A stretch of 64,000 nucleotides of DNA from Aquificota bacterium. Lineage in GTDB: Bacteria > Aquificota > Aquificia > Aquificales > Aquificaceae. This document shows positions 1 through 9,833 of this stretch, in pieces. Under the pieces are notes generated by a model. That model had not been told where the DNA came from. It searched no databases and worked only from the letters and a program-made list of their open reading frames with translations. Location of the stretch: assembly GCA_018771605.1 (NCBI GenBank), contig CP076324.1, positions 434,001 to 498,000 on the forward strand, written 5' to 3'. Position numbers and translations under genes: made by a program. Position 1 is the stretch's first letter, and every line of letters starts with the position of its first letter.

Positions 1-39
1 ACTGCGTGGGGGGTATCAAGTTTAAGGAGGATAGAAAAG

Positions 40-405
40 GTGAGGACATTAAATCAAGAGAGGGGTCAGTTTGCCTTAAATGAAGTAAGCAAAATAAAAG
101 GTGAAGGGGGCAAAGCAAAGAAATACAAAAGCTATGCTAAAAAACTCCCTGCTTTTATAACCACTAATGGACTTATAGCCACTCTTGCCTTTTTGAAATC
201 AAAGAGTGATGCCAAAGATGTTTACGATTCTGTAGTTAGATGGTTGAAACAGCAAGAATATATAGAAAGTGAGGAAAATGGATTAGAAGAATTACTAAAA
301 GTAGATTATCACAAGCTTCGTTTGGCAACTATGGAGGCTTTGGCTTTTACCAGTTGGTTAAAAAGGATGGTAGATATTGAGATAGAAGGGGAGGAAAATG
401 GATAG
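40..405 (+). CDS. cmr5: Cmr5, small alpha-helical subunit of the type III-B Cmr complex
   Basis: Small helical subunit that, in studied Cmr complexes, lines the filament beside Cmr4 and contacts Cmr2 and Cmr6. The 121-residue length and the early stretch NEVSKIKGEGGKAKKYKSYA followed by LPAFITTNGLIATLAFLKSK are typical of Cmr5. The start is GTG at 40 with AAGGAGG at 24-30, a normal spacing. It overlaps cmr6 by 8 bp and opens the visible Cmr gene run; what lies upstream is outside the window. Recognised from sequence pattern and operon context; confidence is high because all other Cmr subunits follow. Confidence 0.93.
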   Translation: MRTLNQERGQFALNEVSKIKGEGGKAKKYKSYAKKLPAFITTNGLIATLAFLKSKSDAKDVYDSVVRWLKQQEYIESEENGLEELLKVDYHKLRLATMEALAFTSWLKRMVDIEIEGEENG

Positions 406-1312
406 GCGTGAGAGTGTTGATGAGAATTTAGCTCTACTTTTGGGCAAGAGGATTTTTGATTATTTGAAGGATGATTACCAAAGAAGTGGTAAGATTTCAA
501 GTTCTATGCTTAAAAACCTGTGGAATAACAAGCTTAAGTCATACTCTTATCCAAAAGAAATATCTGAAGTTATAAAAAGCCATGTAGATTCTATAGCAAA
601 ATCTTCGTCTTGCCATGTGGTCTTTGACAAAACTTTACAAACCGCTTCTCCACTTGTCTGCGGCCTTGGGGCAACTCATATATTTGAGACTTCTATAACA
701 TTACACCACATATGGGGAGTTCCTTACATTCCGGGTAGTAGTCTAAAGGGTGTGTGTAGGCAGGTGGTCTTTTGGAAGCTCGTTGAAGTAGGGAAGTTAT
801 CAAAGGACAATCTTAAAGATTCTCAAGAGAAATTTTATGGTGATTTAAACACCGATGACAAAGAAATTCTAAAATACCAGCTTTTGTTTGGAACGCAGGG
901 CTTTAAAGGGCTTTTGCTTTTCTTAGATGCCTATCCTGAAATACCAGAAGGAAGTATGGGAAAACTATTTAGACTTGACATTATGAATCCGCATTATAGC
1001 GAATACTATGGAGAGAAAAGAGATATTCCGGGAGATTGGGAAAATCCTGTGCCAGTGTTTTTCCTTACGGTAAAAGAAGGGGTGTCTTTTAGGTTTGTGG
1101 TTCTCTTTGACGAATGCAGGTGGGAGGTGATAAAAAAGAAAGGAATACCTGATAAAGAAGGAAAGAGAAGGCAATTAGCTGATGAGGAAATAAAAGGGGT
1201 TGAAGAGTATATGGAAAGTGAGAAGTTTTATGAGGATATTATAGGGCAAGCTCTGGAGTTCTATGGAGTTGGTTCAAAAACAAGGCTTGGCTATGGATTG
1301 TTTGAGAGGTAA
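398..1312 (+). CDS. cmr6: Cmr6, RAMP (Cas7-like) subunit of the Cmr complex
   Basis: RAMP-superfamily protein that caps the Cmr filament at the crRNA 3' side in known structures. At about residues 95-120 it has LGATHIFETSITLHHIWGVP followed by YIPGSSLKGVCR, the glycine-containing RAMP motif, and it ends with a second RAMP-like stretch (YGVGSKTRLGYGLFE). Its 304 residues fit the family. The start ATG lies inside the end of cmr5 with GGGGAGG just upstream, so the two are translationally coupled. No nuclease function is expected for this subunit. Confidence 0.93.
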   Translation: MDRRESVDENLALLLGKRIFDYLKDDYQRSGKISSSMLKNLWNNKLKSYSYPKEISEVIKSHVDSIAKSSSCHVVFDKTLQTASPLVCGLGATHIFETSITLHHIWGVPYIPGSSLKGVCRQVVFWKLVEVGKLSKDNLKDSQEKFYGDLNTDDKEILKYQLLFGTQGFKGLLLFLDAYPEIPEGSMGKLFRLDIMNPHYSEYYGEKRDIPGDWENPVPVFFLTVKEGVSFRFVVLFDECRWEVIKKKGIPDKEGKRRQLADEEIKGVEEYMESEKFYEDIIGQALEFYGVGSKTRLGYGLFER

Positions 1313-1317
1313 AGTCT

Positions 1318-2634
1318 ATGGAGTTTAGGGTAAATATGGACACTACGAAAATACTTGTGGCCATATGGGGTAATTTCTCTGCTTGGAAGGATGCAAACTA
1401 TAGGTATAAGAATAAAATCTATACTTCAAGCACTACTTTACCTTTATTGCTTGATACAATAAAACCAAACTATACTTACATAATCTTGGCTGACACTTTG
1501 ATGGATAAATACGATAACATTTTTACCTATCAAGAGGGTTTGGCAAGGATAAAGAACGAGGCAGGGGCTTTCATTAAAGAAAAAATAAGAAGCTATCCTA
1601 CTAAACTAAAGGAAGATAACATAAATATTTTGATTTTGCCGGCTGTGGGCACTTTTTCAAGGTCAAGGTTTGTGGGAAATCCTAATAATTTCTATGCCTT
1701 GGTTTATTTTGAACTTGCAAGGAATATTCTAAGGAATTTGGGGTCTAAACTGGCATTTATAAGCGAAAATAATAAGCCTTGTTTAGAACTTTACCTTGAT
1801 ATAACTCATGGCTTGAACTTTATGACCATGATGACCTACAGGGCAGTAAAGGATATTTTGCAGATAATTGCCTATTTTTGCAAGGTAAGGCTAATAGTTT
1901 TGAATAGTGATCCTTTGGTGGGTAGTGGAAATATTGACTTGAATATCAACGAGATTGAGAAAATAAACGTAATACCAGCTTTTAACTTTTATAGGTATAG
2001 TGATACTATGCTTCTTATTCCAAGTCCAAGCGGGCATGAAGGTGTAAACGCTCTTACAAAAAGGATGGATAGGCTTTATGCCTTTTGCAGTGCCTTTCTA
2101 CATGGCTTGCCTGTTTATATGTATTATTTTTATGAGAAGCCTAAGGAAGATGAGATAGAAAACATAGTTAAGCTGTTTTATGACCATATAGAGGTAAATG
2201 TCAATGGAACTTTTGAGGTTATTCAAGGGTTGAACTTTGGCGAAAGTTTTATATCACTTCTTCAGGGCTTTTTGCTGTCAAACCTTTTAATGGTTAATGC
2301 CAAGGATGATGGTGTGGTGAAAATGGATGATATAGAGAGAATAAAGGGTATCTTTAAACATTCAAGGACAATCCTACAAAGGCTTGAAAGGGAGCTTGGA
2401 AAAATAAAGAGGGTGCGGATAGGCTCCGAGTTTAAGGACTATGGATTTTATGCAGAGGCCAATTATTCTCCTAATGATAACTTTGATGGGAGAAACTTTT
2501 TTGCTCACTGTGGCTTTGTGCATAATCTAATTGAGTTGAAAAGGGAAGGAAATACCATATTTATTAAACCAAAGCAAAGATTTATAGAGGAAATACATGA
2601 GGCTCTTTTGGAGAGCCTACCATCTGGAGGGTAG
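1318..2634 (+). CDS. csx1: Csx1-family CARF-HEPN ribonuclease
   Basis: Accessory RNase of type III systems. The N-terminal CARF domain binds cyclic oligoadenylate made by Cas10/Cmr2, and the C-terminal HEPN domain then cuts RNA non-specifically. Visible signs: Asp161-Ile-Thr-His-Gly165 (the DxTHG motif of Csx1) and Arg392-x4-His397 (RNFFAH), the HEPN catalytic signature. Length 438 matches Csx1. It sits between cmr6 and cmr2, 5 bp after cmr6 and 2 bp before cmr2, so it is made with the complex that would activate it. Whether cA4 or cA6 is the ligand cannot be read from the sequence. Confidence 0.9.
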   Translation: MEFRVNMDTTKILVAIWGNFSAWKDANYRYKNKIYTSSTTLPLLLDTIKPNYTYIILADTLMDKYDNIFTYQEGLARIKNEAGAFIKEKIRSYPTKLKEDNINILILPAVGTFSRSRFVGNPNNFYALVYFELARNILRNLGSKLAFISENNKPCLELYLDITHGLNFMTMMTYRAVKDILQIIAYFCKVRLIVLNSDPLVGSGNIDLNINEIEKINVIPAFNFYRYSDTMLLIPSPSGHEGVNALTKRMDRLYAFCSAFLHGLPVYMYYFYEKPKEDEIENIVKLFYDHIEVNVNGTFEVIQGLNFGESFISLLQGFLLSNLLMVNAKDDGVVKMDDIERIKGIFKHSRTILQRLERELGKIKRVRIGSEFKDYGFYAEANYSPNDNFDGRNFFAHCGFVHNLIELKREGNTIFIKPKQRFIEEIHEALLESLPSGG

Positions 2635-2636
2635 CT

Positions 2637-5303
2637 ATGGCACAGGGTAATTATTCTGTGGATTATGTTTTGAAGTTAAAGGCATTGATGCATGATCCTA
2701 TACATAAGATATGGCTTTTTTCTGAGGAAAATAAAAGGAAAGTTGTTTTAGAACATGGGAGTGAAATAAGTAAAGATCTTAGACAGTTCCACGAGAAAGT
2801 AGCGGAAGATCTTTTTAGATTCCTTATAAGTGATAGTATAAAAGATAGTGAAGGGGAAATTGCATATGCAGATCATATAAGTTCTGCTCTGTCAAGGATA
2901 GTTGTAAAAGACGCACCTATGGTTAATTTTGAAGAGTCTCGTTTTATTGATCCTTTTACTGCGGAATCAAGCAAAACTGAAGCTCCTGAGGATCATAAAG
3001 AAGTAGTAGAAGTTTTTAAAAATCTTGGGAAGCTAAACTTTCCTGACCAGCAAGAAAGGGCAAAGTTTTTCTTTCTTTTCCTTTGGAGATTTTTGCCAGA
3101 TATCTTTCCTTGGATAAAAAAACATCCTGCAGACTCAAGGGCTCCTAACCATTCCATATACGACCACCTTGTGCAAAGCTCTTGTATTGCCACATGTCTT
3201 GACAAGGGAAATAAACCAGCCTTTTTGCTCTTTACCATTAGTCCTGTGCAATCCTTTATTGCCATAGCCAGAAAAACTTCCGACCTTTGGGCTGGGAGTT
3301 ATTTAATTTCTTATCTGATCTATAAGGCTATTGAAGTAATCATGGATGAGCTTGGACCAGACCATATTATCTTTCCTAATTTAAGAGGGCAACCATTGGT
3401 GGATTTATGGCTTTATGAAAAGCATTTTAAAGACTATGAAAATCACTTTAAAGATTTAAACATAAACAAAATCGGGGCTTTTGATTTTGAAAAGTGGAAA
3501 GATAGTCTTAAAACCGATAAGCTTCTTATTGCCAACTTTCCTAATAGATTCTTGGCTATAGTGCCTGATGGTAGGGCAAAAGATATAGCTAAGGAATGTC
3601 AAGAAGCGATAGGAAAGGCAATTGATGAGCTTTTGGAAAAAGTAGAAAGTTTAAATGATAATAAGGTAAAAGAGGAAGTTAAAAAAGTAAAGGATGTTAT
3701 AAAGGAACACATTACTAAATATCTAAAAATTTATTGGGTGGTTTTGCCTTTTTATGAAGGTAATGATCATAAAGATGTTAATTCCATTTTTGAGGATTAC
3801 AAAAATTTAGTGGGTGAAAATGATTTATACAATTTAGTTAAAACAGTTGTAGAAAATCTTCCTGATGGATACAAAAACGTCGGAAATGCCTATTCTCTCC
3901 TTGTAGATCTAACGGAGAGGTTTTTGGCAAGCAGGAAGGCAATAAGAGATTTTGAAGTGATTAAAATAGAGAAAGAAAAAATAGAGCGGTGCCATCTTTG
4001 TGGTAAGTATGAGGCGCTTGATATAGAATGGAGAAATATTGGTAGGAAATATGTAGGCGAAAGTGAAAGATTGTGTGGTATGTGCTTCTTTAAAAGGCTT
4101 TTGCCTGAGTTGATAGGAAATGAGTTTGGTCTTGAATTAAAATTTCCATCCACTTCTGAGATGGCAACGGTTAAGTATAAAGTAAAATTAGCAGAAGAAA
4201 AATTAGCGGAAGATTTGAAAAATGAAATCAAAAATTTCCTAACCAAAAATTTAAGAGAGCTAAACGGGCATAAACTAATAAAACCTACAGGTGTGCCAAG
4301 GTTAGAGTTAAAGAAAAATCCACTATACGACATTGATGGTCAATGGCTAATGGAATCATCTTACAGAAAAGAATACCTTAAAAAGGAATATGGGATAGAT
4401 ATTCCAGAGGAAGAGCTTGAGGAAATAAGGGAGTATTTAAAGAAAAAGGATATAAAGCCACCTACCTATTATGCCATTCTTTCTGTGGATGGTGATAATA
4501 TGGGTAAGTGGCTAAAGGGGGAGAAATTGCCAGCGGTGGAGGAGTTAATTCATGAAAAGGTGAGAGATGAATTATTTAAGCTCTATAAAAAATTTGAAGA
4601 ATTCTTTAAGAAAAGCCATCCCATGTCTCCATCTTTTCACAATTTATTTTCCAGAAGGTTATCGGAGTTTGCTTTAGAAAAGGTAAGGAAAATAGTAGAA
4701 GGAAAATATTATGGCAAGCTTATTTATGCTGGTGGGGATGATGTGTTAGCCTTTTTGCCAGTAGAGGATGCTTTGGATTGTGCTTATGATTTAAACGAGA
4801 CTTTTAAGGATTTACTTGGAGAAAAGGCAAGCGTGAGCGCAGGGATTGTTTTTGTCCATCATAAATATCCGCTATCTTTGGCTTTGAAAGAGGTAAGAGA
4901 TGCACAAAAGAGGGCAAAAAGGGATTATGGCCGTTCGGCAGTATGCATAAAACATATATCTGGTTCCGGTCAAATTAGAACCACCGGGTTTAGGTGGGAA
5001 GACAAGAATTTCTTTGATGAGATTGTTAAAAAATACTCTGATGAAGAGCTTTCTTCTAAGTTTGCTTATGACCTTATGGATGTGGTGAGGATGCTACAAG
5101 GAAGAGAGAATGAAGTTAAGGATGAAGTGCTTTCTGTCTTGGAGAGGGAAGTTAAGAGGTTGTATAGGCGTAAAATTTCTAAGAGTGATGATTTTGAAAA
5201 CAAGCTCTTGGAGACTATGAAAAAGTATAAAAATAACATACTTTGCTTTGCTGATATGCTGATAATTGCAAGGTTTGTAGCCAAGAAGGGGGCAGAAAGA
5301 TGA
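2637..5303 (+). CDS. cmr2: Cmr2/Cas10, large subunit with HD nuclease, zinc finger and GGDD cyclase
   Basis: Signature subunit of type III-B. The N-terminal HD motif is His19-Asp20 (MHDPIHK). A zinc finger is formed by Cys452, Cys455, Cys480 and Cys483. The polymerase/cyclase palm carries Gly699-Gly700-Asp701-Asp702 (YAGGDDVLAF), with a first palm motif SVDGDNMGKW near residue 617. With both HD and GGDD intact, the protein should cut target-associated ssDNA and synthesise cyclic oligoadenylate on target RNA binding (established for the family, inferred here). Length 888 is normal. The ATGA overlap with cmr1 indicates coupling. Confidence 0.95.
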   Translation: MAQGNYSVDYVLKLKALMHDPIHKIWLFSEENKRKVVLEHGSEISKDLRQFHEKVAEDLFRFLISDSIKDSEGEIAYADHISSALSRIVVKDAPMVNFEESRFIDPFTAESSKTEAPEDHKEVVEVFKNLGKLNFPDQQERAKFFFLFLWRFLPDIFPWIKKHPADSRAPNHSIYDHLVQSSCIATCLDKGNKPAFLLFTISPVQSFIAIARKTSDLWAGSYLISYLIYKAIEVIMDELGPDHIIFPNLRGQPLVDLWLYEKHFKDYENHFKDLNINKIGAFDFEKWKDSLKTDKLLIANFPNRFLAIVPDGRAKDIAKECQEAIGKAIDELLEKVESLNDNKVKEEVKKVKDVIKEHITKYLKIYWVVLPFYEGNDHKDVNSIFEDYKNLVGENDLYNLVKTVVENLPDGYKNVGNAYSLLVDLTERFLASRKAIRDFEVIKIEKEKIERCHLCGKYEALDIEWRNIGRKYVGESERLCGMCFFKRLLPELIGNEFGLELKFPSTSEMATVKYKVKLAEEKLAEDLKNEIKNFLTKNLRELNGHKLIKPTGVPRLELKKNPLYDIDGQWLMESSYRKEYLKKEYGIDIPEEELEEIREYLKKKDIKPPTYYAILSVDGDNMGKWLKGEKLPAVEELIHEKVRDELFKLYKKFEEFFKKSHPMSPSFHNLFSRRLSEFALEKVRKIVEGKYYGKLIYAGGDDVLAFLPVEDALDCAYDLNETFKDLLGEKASVSAGIVFVHHKYPLSLALKEVRDAQKRAKRDYGRSAVCIKHISGSGQIRTTGFRWEDKNFFDEIVKKYSDEELSSKFAYDLMDVVRMLQGRENEVKDEVLSVLEREVKRLYRRKISKSDDFENKLLETMKKYKNNILCFADMLIIARFVAKKGAER

Positions 5304-6526
5304 AGGAGATTAGACTTAGCTGTGAGGTGATTACTCCTTTGTTTATGGGCGGAGCTAATATGGAGCCTGAGATAAGGACGCAGTCTATAAATGGGGTTAT
5401 AAGGTGGTGGTTTAGGACTTTGGGAGGTAGTAAAGAAGAAGAAAAGAAACTTTTTGGATGGACTGGTGAAAAATCCAATAAAGGAATGGTAAAGTTTTGT
5501 ATAATTCGCAAGGATAATATTGACAGGTATTTGAAAACTTACGAGAAGCAATTTAACCAAGGGGGGTATGTATTGCAAACAGGATTAAACTATATTGCTT
5601 TTTCTTTGGATCAACGCTTTAAGAAGGAACATAATAAACCGAAAAGACAATACTTAGATGTAGGTTATAGCTTTGATCTAAAAATTATTCTATCATCCTT
5701 TTTGGAAAAAGATGAAATAAAAAAATTTTTGGGAGCGCTTTGGTGTGCTTTTTATTTGGGTAATTTTGGAAGTAGGGCAAGAAGAGGTTTTGGATCTATT
5801 ATGGTAAGGGAAATTTCTGGTGATTTTGACAATTTTATTTCCTTTGCTCCAAAAGGTGATATAAAAGGGTGGTTAAAGAGTAATTATGAAAAGATAAGAG
5901 GACTATTTGAAAAACCAAAAGAAAATAACGAAAAATCAAAGGAAAACAACATAGAGATTTATATATTTGAAAAACTGGATAAAAATATAATCAATGAGTG
6001 GATAAAAGAAGTTCAAAAGGGGCGTAATGGTAAATATTTAGCAAGAAATTATAATCCACAGGGAGTGAACCCAGCTTTTGGTAGATTAGTAGGGCTTTAT
6101 AATTGGCGTGACTTACTTGACCTTATGGGATTTACCTTGATGGCTTATAGAAGCTATTTAGATCCAGATTATACCAATGCCAAAGCTATAATACAGGGGC
6201 GACCAAATAATAACATAATAGAAAGGGCTATCTTTGGTCTTCCTTTGAATTTTCACTTTTCATCCATAAAGCAGGAAAATAATAGGGGAACAGTTTTTCC
6301 TGTAAAAGAAGGAGAAAAGCTTCGCCGAGCATCGCCTTTAATATATAAGGTGATTAAAAACGAAGAAAAGTTGGAGGGCTTAATCATTTTTGTAATGGAT
6401 AAGTTCTTGCCAGATGATGTTGATTTAGAACTAAATGGTGTAAAATTACAAAAGCCTGATTATACTCTTATTAAAGATTACCTACAAAGCTTGCAAGATA
6501 AAAAGATTATCGGGAGGCTTATCTGA
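5300..6526 (+). CDS. cmr1: Cmr1, RAMP subunit of the Cmr complex
   Basis: Cmr1 is a double-RAMP protein that sits at the crRNA 3' end of the filament in known complexes. The N-terminus is diagnostic: LSCEVITPLFMGGAN, then INGVIRWWFRTLGG at about residues 33-46. A glycine/arginine motif GNFGSRARRGFGS follows near residue 155. Length is 408. It overlaps the cmr2 stop by 4 bp and its TGA shares a base with the cmr3 ATG. No active-site residues are expected. Confidence 0.93.
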   Translation: MKEIRLSCEVITPLFMGGANMEPEIRTQSINGVIRWWFRTLGGSKEEEKKLFGWTGEKSNKGMVKFCIIRKDNIDRYLKTYEKQFNQGGYVLQTGLNYIAFSLDQRFKKEHNKPKRQYLDVGYSFDLKIILSSFLEKDEIKKFLGALWCAFYLGNFGSRARRGFGSIMVREISGDFDNFISFAPKGDIKGWLKSNYEKIRGLFEKPKENNEKSKENNIEIYIFEKLDKNIINEWIKEVQKGRNGKYLARNYNPQGVNPAFGRLVGLYNWRDLLDLMGFTLMAYRSYLDPDYTNAKAIIQGRPNNNIIERAIFGLPLNFHFSSIKQENNRGTVFPVKEGEKLRRASPLIYKVIKNEEKLEGLIIFVMDKFLPDDVDLELNGVKLQKPDYTLIKDYLQSLQDKKIIGRLI

Positions 6527-7569
6527 TGTTGAAATTCACTATTAAGCCTATTGATGTGGTGTTTTTTGGAAGTGGTAAGCCTTTTAACTTGGGGGGATTG
6601 GGAGAGAGTATATTTCCACCATTTCCAAACTCCTTTGCCAGTGCAATTTTTGCAAAGATTTATGAGGCGAAAGGGATAACTAACGGAGTATTTAAAGCTG
6701 TCTATGGTCCTTTCTTGGAAAAGGATGATAAATATTACTTTCCTGCGCCTTGTGATATAGTCAAGGAAAAGGGAGGCAGTAGGATAAAAGTTTATAAGCC
6801 AAGGGAGAGCTCTAATCTTATAAAAGTGGAAAATACAGACCTTGAAAATAAGATAAAGCTTATGCCTTGGATAAAGCCAGAGTGCCAAGAGGATTACGAA
6901 CCTTTTAATGGTTTTATAAGCCTTGAAGGGCTTAAAAAGTGGTATTATGGAGAGAAAATAAATGCTTCTGATTTGCTTTCTGAAGACAGGATTTTTTATA
7001 TAGAAGATAGAATTTCCATACGCATGGATGATAGCACTGGCACGGTAAAGGGAGAAGATGGGCTTTATAGGGTAAGGTTTATAAGGCTTGAAAAAGGATT
7101 TAGATTTGTCTTTTGGGTGGAACTAAACAACCAAACGCTTACGGAAGATGAAGCACTAAAAATTTTCAAACAACATCCAAAGGTCCTAAAGATCGGTGGA
7201 GAGGCAAGAACTGCCACTTATGAAGTGGAAAATCATAACTTTAAAGATTTATTTGAAGATTTTCATTCCAGTAATCAAGGCGAAAGCTGTAAAATCCTTT
7301 TCCTAACGCCGGGAGTTTTTGAGGAAGGAAAGCCAATACTTAACAATTTTGAAAATTTAGAATATGCTTGTATATCTGGATACACTCTTCTATCTATTAG
7401 GTCAAAGCATAATTACAAGAATAAAGTTATCCGTGCCATAAAGCCGGGAAGTGTGCTTATGATAAAGGCTAGGAATTTATCTACACCTATAGATTTTTAT
7501 AAGCCTACGGATGATTTTATAGGTTCAAACCTTGTTTTAGTTAAAAAGGGAGGTGTTAGTCATGTATAA
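6526..7569 (+). CDS. cmr3: Cmr3, Cas5-like RAMP that holds the crRNA 5' tag
   Basis: Cmr3 pairs with Cmr2 at the base of the complex and binds the 8-nt crRNA handle. The N-terminus (KPIDVVFFGSGKPFNLGG, then SIFPPFPNSFASAIFAKIYE) is the recognisable Cmr3 pattern. Length is 347. The gene starts at the last base of cmr1 and its last 8 bases lie within the cmr4 start region. The handle it should recognise, from the neighbouring array, is predicted to be ATGTAAAG (the last eight bases of the repeat). Confidence 0.92.
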   Translation: MLKFTIKPIDVVFFGSGKPFNLGGLGESIFPPFPNSFASAIFAKIYEAKGITNGVFKAVYGPFLEKDDKYYFPAPCDIVKEKGGSRIKVYKPRESSNLIKVENTDLENKIKLMPWIKPECQEDYEPFNGFISLEGLKKWYYGEKINASDLLSEDRIFYIEDRISIRMDDSTGTVKGEDGLYRVRFIRLEKGFRFVFWVELNNQTLTEDEALKIFKQHPKVLKIGGEARTATYEVENHNFKDLFEDFHSSNQGESCKILFLTPGVFEEGKPILNNFENLEYACISGYTLLSIRSKHNYKNKVIRAIKPGSVLMIKARNLSTPIDFYKPTDDFIGSNLVLVKKGGVSHV

Positions 7570-8542
7570 GGACCGTGCGCTTTTGACCTACTACACTTTA
7601 ACTCCTTTGCATATGGGTTCGGGTAGTAGTGTGCATTATGTGGATTTGCCTATCCAAAGGGAGAGGCATACTTCCTTTCCTATAATGGCTGGCAGTGGCA
7701 TAAAGGGTGTTTTTAGGAATTTGGCGGAAAGGAAATTGGATAAGGAAATAGTAGATAAGATATTCGGTCATGAGAAAGCAAGCGAAGAAGCTTCTATGAT
7801 TGCCTTTACAGATGCCAAAATTCTTTTATATCCTGTGCGTAGCTTAAAGGGGACTTTTGCTTGGATTACTTGTCCTTTGGTGCTAAAGAGGTTCAAGGAG
7901 GAGCTAGAAAGCTTGGGTGAAATAAAAAACACAAGCTGGGAAGTGCCAAACCTTGATCCTAATAAAGATAATAAAGCCTTGGTAAGTAATAACTCATCCT
8001 TAATAATTGATGATAAATCTATCGGACTTGAGGAGTTTGTGCTTGAGTGTGAAAAGAGTGAAAATGTGGATAAAATAGCTGAAGTTATAAAGAATTATCT
8101 ACCACAAACAAGCACGGTAAATGAGTTACCGTTATCTAAAAGGTTAGTGGTAGTTGATGATAATATCTTTACAGACTTTGTAAACTATGCAGTGGAGATT
8201 AGGACAAGGATTAGGATAGACCAAGGGACTGGAACGGTGGAAAGGGGTGCGCTCTTTACTGTAGAGTTTGTGCCATCGGAGGCAATTTTTTATAGCTTTG
8301 TGTTTTTTATAGAAAGAAAGGAGGGTGATAGCTCAGACGCAAGGACAAAGTTTGAAAAGCTTTTTAGCTCTGAGGATAAAGATAAAGCAAACAAAAATAA
8401 AGTTGAAAACAAAAAAGTAAAGGAGTTGGTGCTTCAATTTGGTGGAGATGAAACTATAGGGGCCGGTTTTACAAAGGTTAGATATAATGAACTTGTGTGT
8501 GAACGCGGAGAGCATAAAGCTACCACTGGGGGTATTCCTTAA
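7562..8542 (+). CDS. cmr4: Cmr4, Cas7-like backbone subunit and target-RNA endonuclease
   Basis: Cmr4 polymerises along the crRNA and cuts target RNA at 6-nt intervals. Counting from ATG 7562, Asp28 in HYVDLPIQRERHTS is at the position of the catalytic aspartate in this conserved block, followed by MAGSGIKGVFRNLAE. I chose ATG 7562 (326 aa) over an in-frame GTG at 7553 because GGAGGT at 7549-7554 is well spaced only for the ATG. It overlaps cmr3 by 8 bp. It is the last gene of the run; the CRISPR leader follows directly. Confidence 0.92.
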   Translation: MYKDRALLTYYTLTPLHMGSGSSVHYVDLPIQRERHTSFPIMAGSGIKGVFRNLAERKLDKEIVDKIFGHEKASEEASMIAFTDAKILLYPVRSLKGTFAWITCPLVLKRFKEELESLGEIKNTSWEVPNLDPNKDNKALVSNNSSLIIDDKSIGLEEFVLECEKSENVDKIAEVIKNYLPQTSTVNELPLSKRLVVVDDNIFTDFVNYAVEIRTRIRIDQGTGTVERGALFTVEFVPSEAIFYSFVFFIERKEGDSSDARTKFEKLFSSEDKDKANKNKVENKKVKELVLQFGGDETIGAGFTKVRYNELVCERGEHKATTGGIP

Positions 8543-8806
8543 AATTATTTGAAGCATACTTCCCGCGTGCAAAAACTCTTTGAGACAAAAACACAAAAAT
8601 ATACTTTATCATCTCTTAATCATCCGCGAACCTACCTTTTGGGTGCATAGCATTCTGGATAAGATGTATCAAGGCTTAGAAGCCTATTTGCGAAAAATTC
8701 TCAATGCACAACTGGAGGTTCGCTGCAAATTTACTTCACTTGAACCACTTGACAAAATTCTAAAATTGGTGTATTATCTATATTAGATTTAGGTGGTAGG
8801 TGTTGG
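8543..8806 (+). other. CRISPR leader
   Basis: A non-coding, A/T-rich stretch of 264 bp between the cmr4 stop and the first CRISPR repeat. It holds an inverted repeat GCGAACCT (8626-8633) / AGGTTCGC (8716-8723) and, near the array, a promoter described separately. The opposite array end carries the degenerate repeat, which is expected for the leader-distal side. A 68-codon ORF inside it has no recognisable features and is treated as chance. Confidence 0.75.
8749..8777 (+). promoter_or_regulatory. Promoter for the pre-crRNA
   Basis: A perfect -35 TTGACA at 8749-8754, a 17-bp spacer, and TATTAT at 8772-8777. Predicted transcription start is near 8784, about 23 nt before the first repeat. Direction agrees with the leader side and with the terminal-repeat decay at the far end. 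Confidence 0.75.
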
Positions 8807-9832
8807 GTTTTATCTGAACTATGTGGGATGTAAAGAGCATCCACACTGCTTTGTCATGATTGATTTTCAACTGGTTTTATCTGAACTATGTGGGATGTAA
8901 AGTTGTGAGAGTTCCTTCTTTCAGAGCCTGTCCAAGCATGGTTTTATCTGAACTATGTGGGATGTAAAGGAAAGGTATACAGGTATATTCATCTGAAAGG
9001 CTACAGTTTTATCTGAACTATGTGGGATGTAAAGGAGGTTATAAAGAAAGAGCTAAAGAGCTTAAAGCCTGTTTTATCTGAACTATGTGGGATGTAAAGA
9101 AGCCACACCGCTCTTTTGCTGTTGCGTGCCCTTAAGTTTTATCTGAACTATGTGGGATGTAAAGCAGAATATCATCATCAAAGTTGACGAGAACGGTCAG
9201 GGTTTTATCTGAACTATGTGGGATGTAAAGATAGAAGTTCTTTTCCTACTGGGCACCCACACAATGCTTGTTTTATCTGAACTATGTGGGATGTAAAGTA
9301 AGCTTTGAGTTTGTCTACGAGATCTTCAATCTCTCTGTTTTATCTGAACTATGTGGGATGTAAAGGGGACATACACGCTTACAAGCGCAGATGGTGTAAC
9401 ATGCGTTTTATCTGAACTATGTGGGATGTAAAGATGTTTGCTATCACCATATCCCACCGCCTCTTCAAATCGTTTTATCTGAACTATGTGGGATGTAAAG
9501 GGGTCATACATATATGTATAGCCAGTCACAGTTTCCCGTTTTATCTGAACTATGTGGGATGTAAAGTCCGACATGGCATATGTACTGATTATTGGTTTGT
9601 CTTGTTTTATCTGAACTATGTGGGATGTAAAGATAAACCTCTCATCCACAGCTTCACTTGGAAACTTTACAGGTTTTATCTGAACTATGTGGGATGTAAA
9701 GAAGCAACAACAAACTTTACTTAAACATGGACGTTGGAGTTTTATCTGAACTATGTGGGATGTAAAGTCTTTAAAAAACATGTCAAAAGTTATAATGGCT
9801 TTGGTTTTATCTGAACTATGTGGGCTGTAAAT
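8807..9832 (+). CRISPR. CRISPR array, 16 repeats of 29 bp and 15 spacers
   Basis: Repeats start at 8807, 8874, 8941, 9006, 9071, 9136, 9202, 9270, 9337, 9405, 9472, 9538, 9604, 9673, 9739 and 9804. Each is 29 bp, beginning GTTTTATCTGAACTATG and ending GGGATGTAAAG. The first fifteen are identical; the last has two changes (A to C at position 22, final G to T), marking the leader-distal end. Spacers are 36-40 bp. The repeat resembles the GTTTTAT...ATGTAAA(T/G) family known from some Clostridia, which supports plus-strand transcription and an ATGTAAAG 5' handle. Spacer targets cannot be identified here. Confidence 0.98.
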
Positions 9833-9833
9833 A

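Noticed and set aside
8580-8786. 68-codon frame in the CRISPR leader
   Set aside because: It ends at the array promoter, has no clear ribosome binding site, and has no protein-like pattern.
9326-9781. Open frames on both strands across the CRISPR array (for example 9326-9781 minus and 9419-9724 plus)
   Set aside because: They are translations of the repeat unit itself; the recurring peptide is the 29-bp repeat read through variable spacers.
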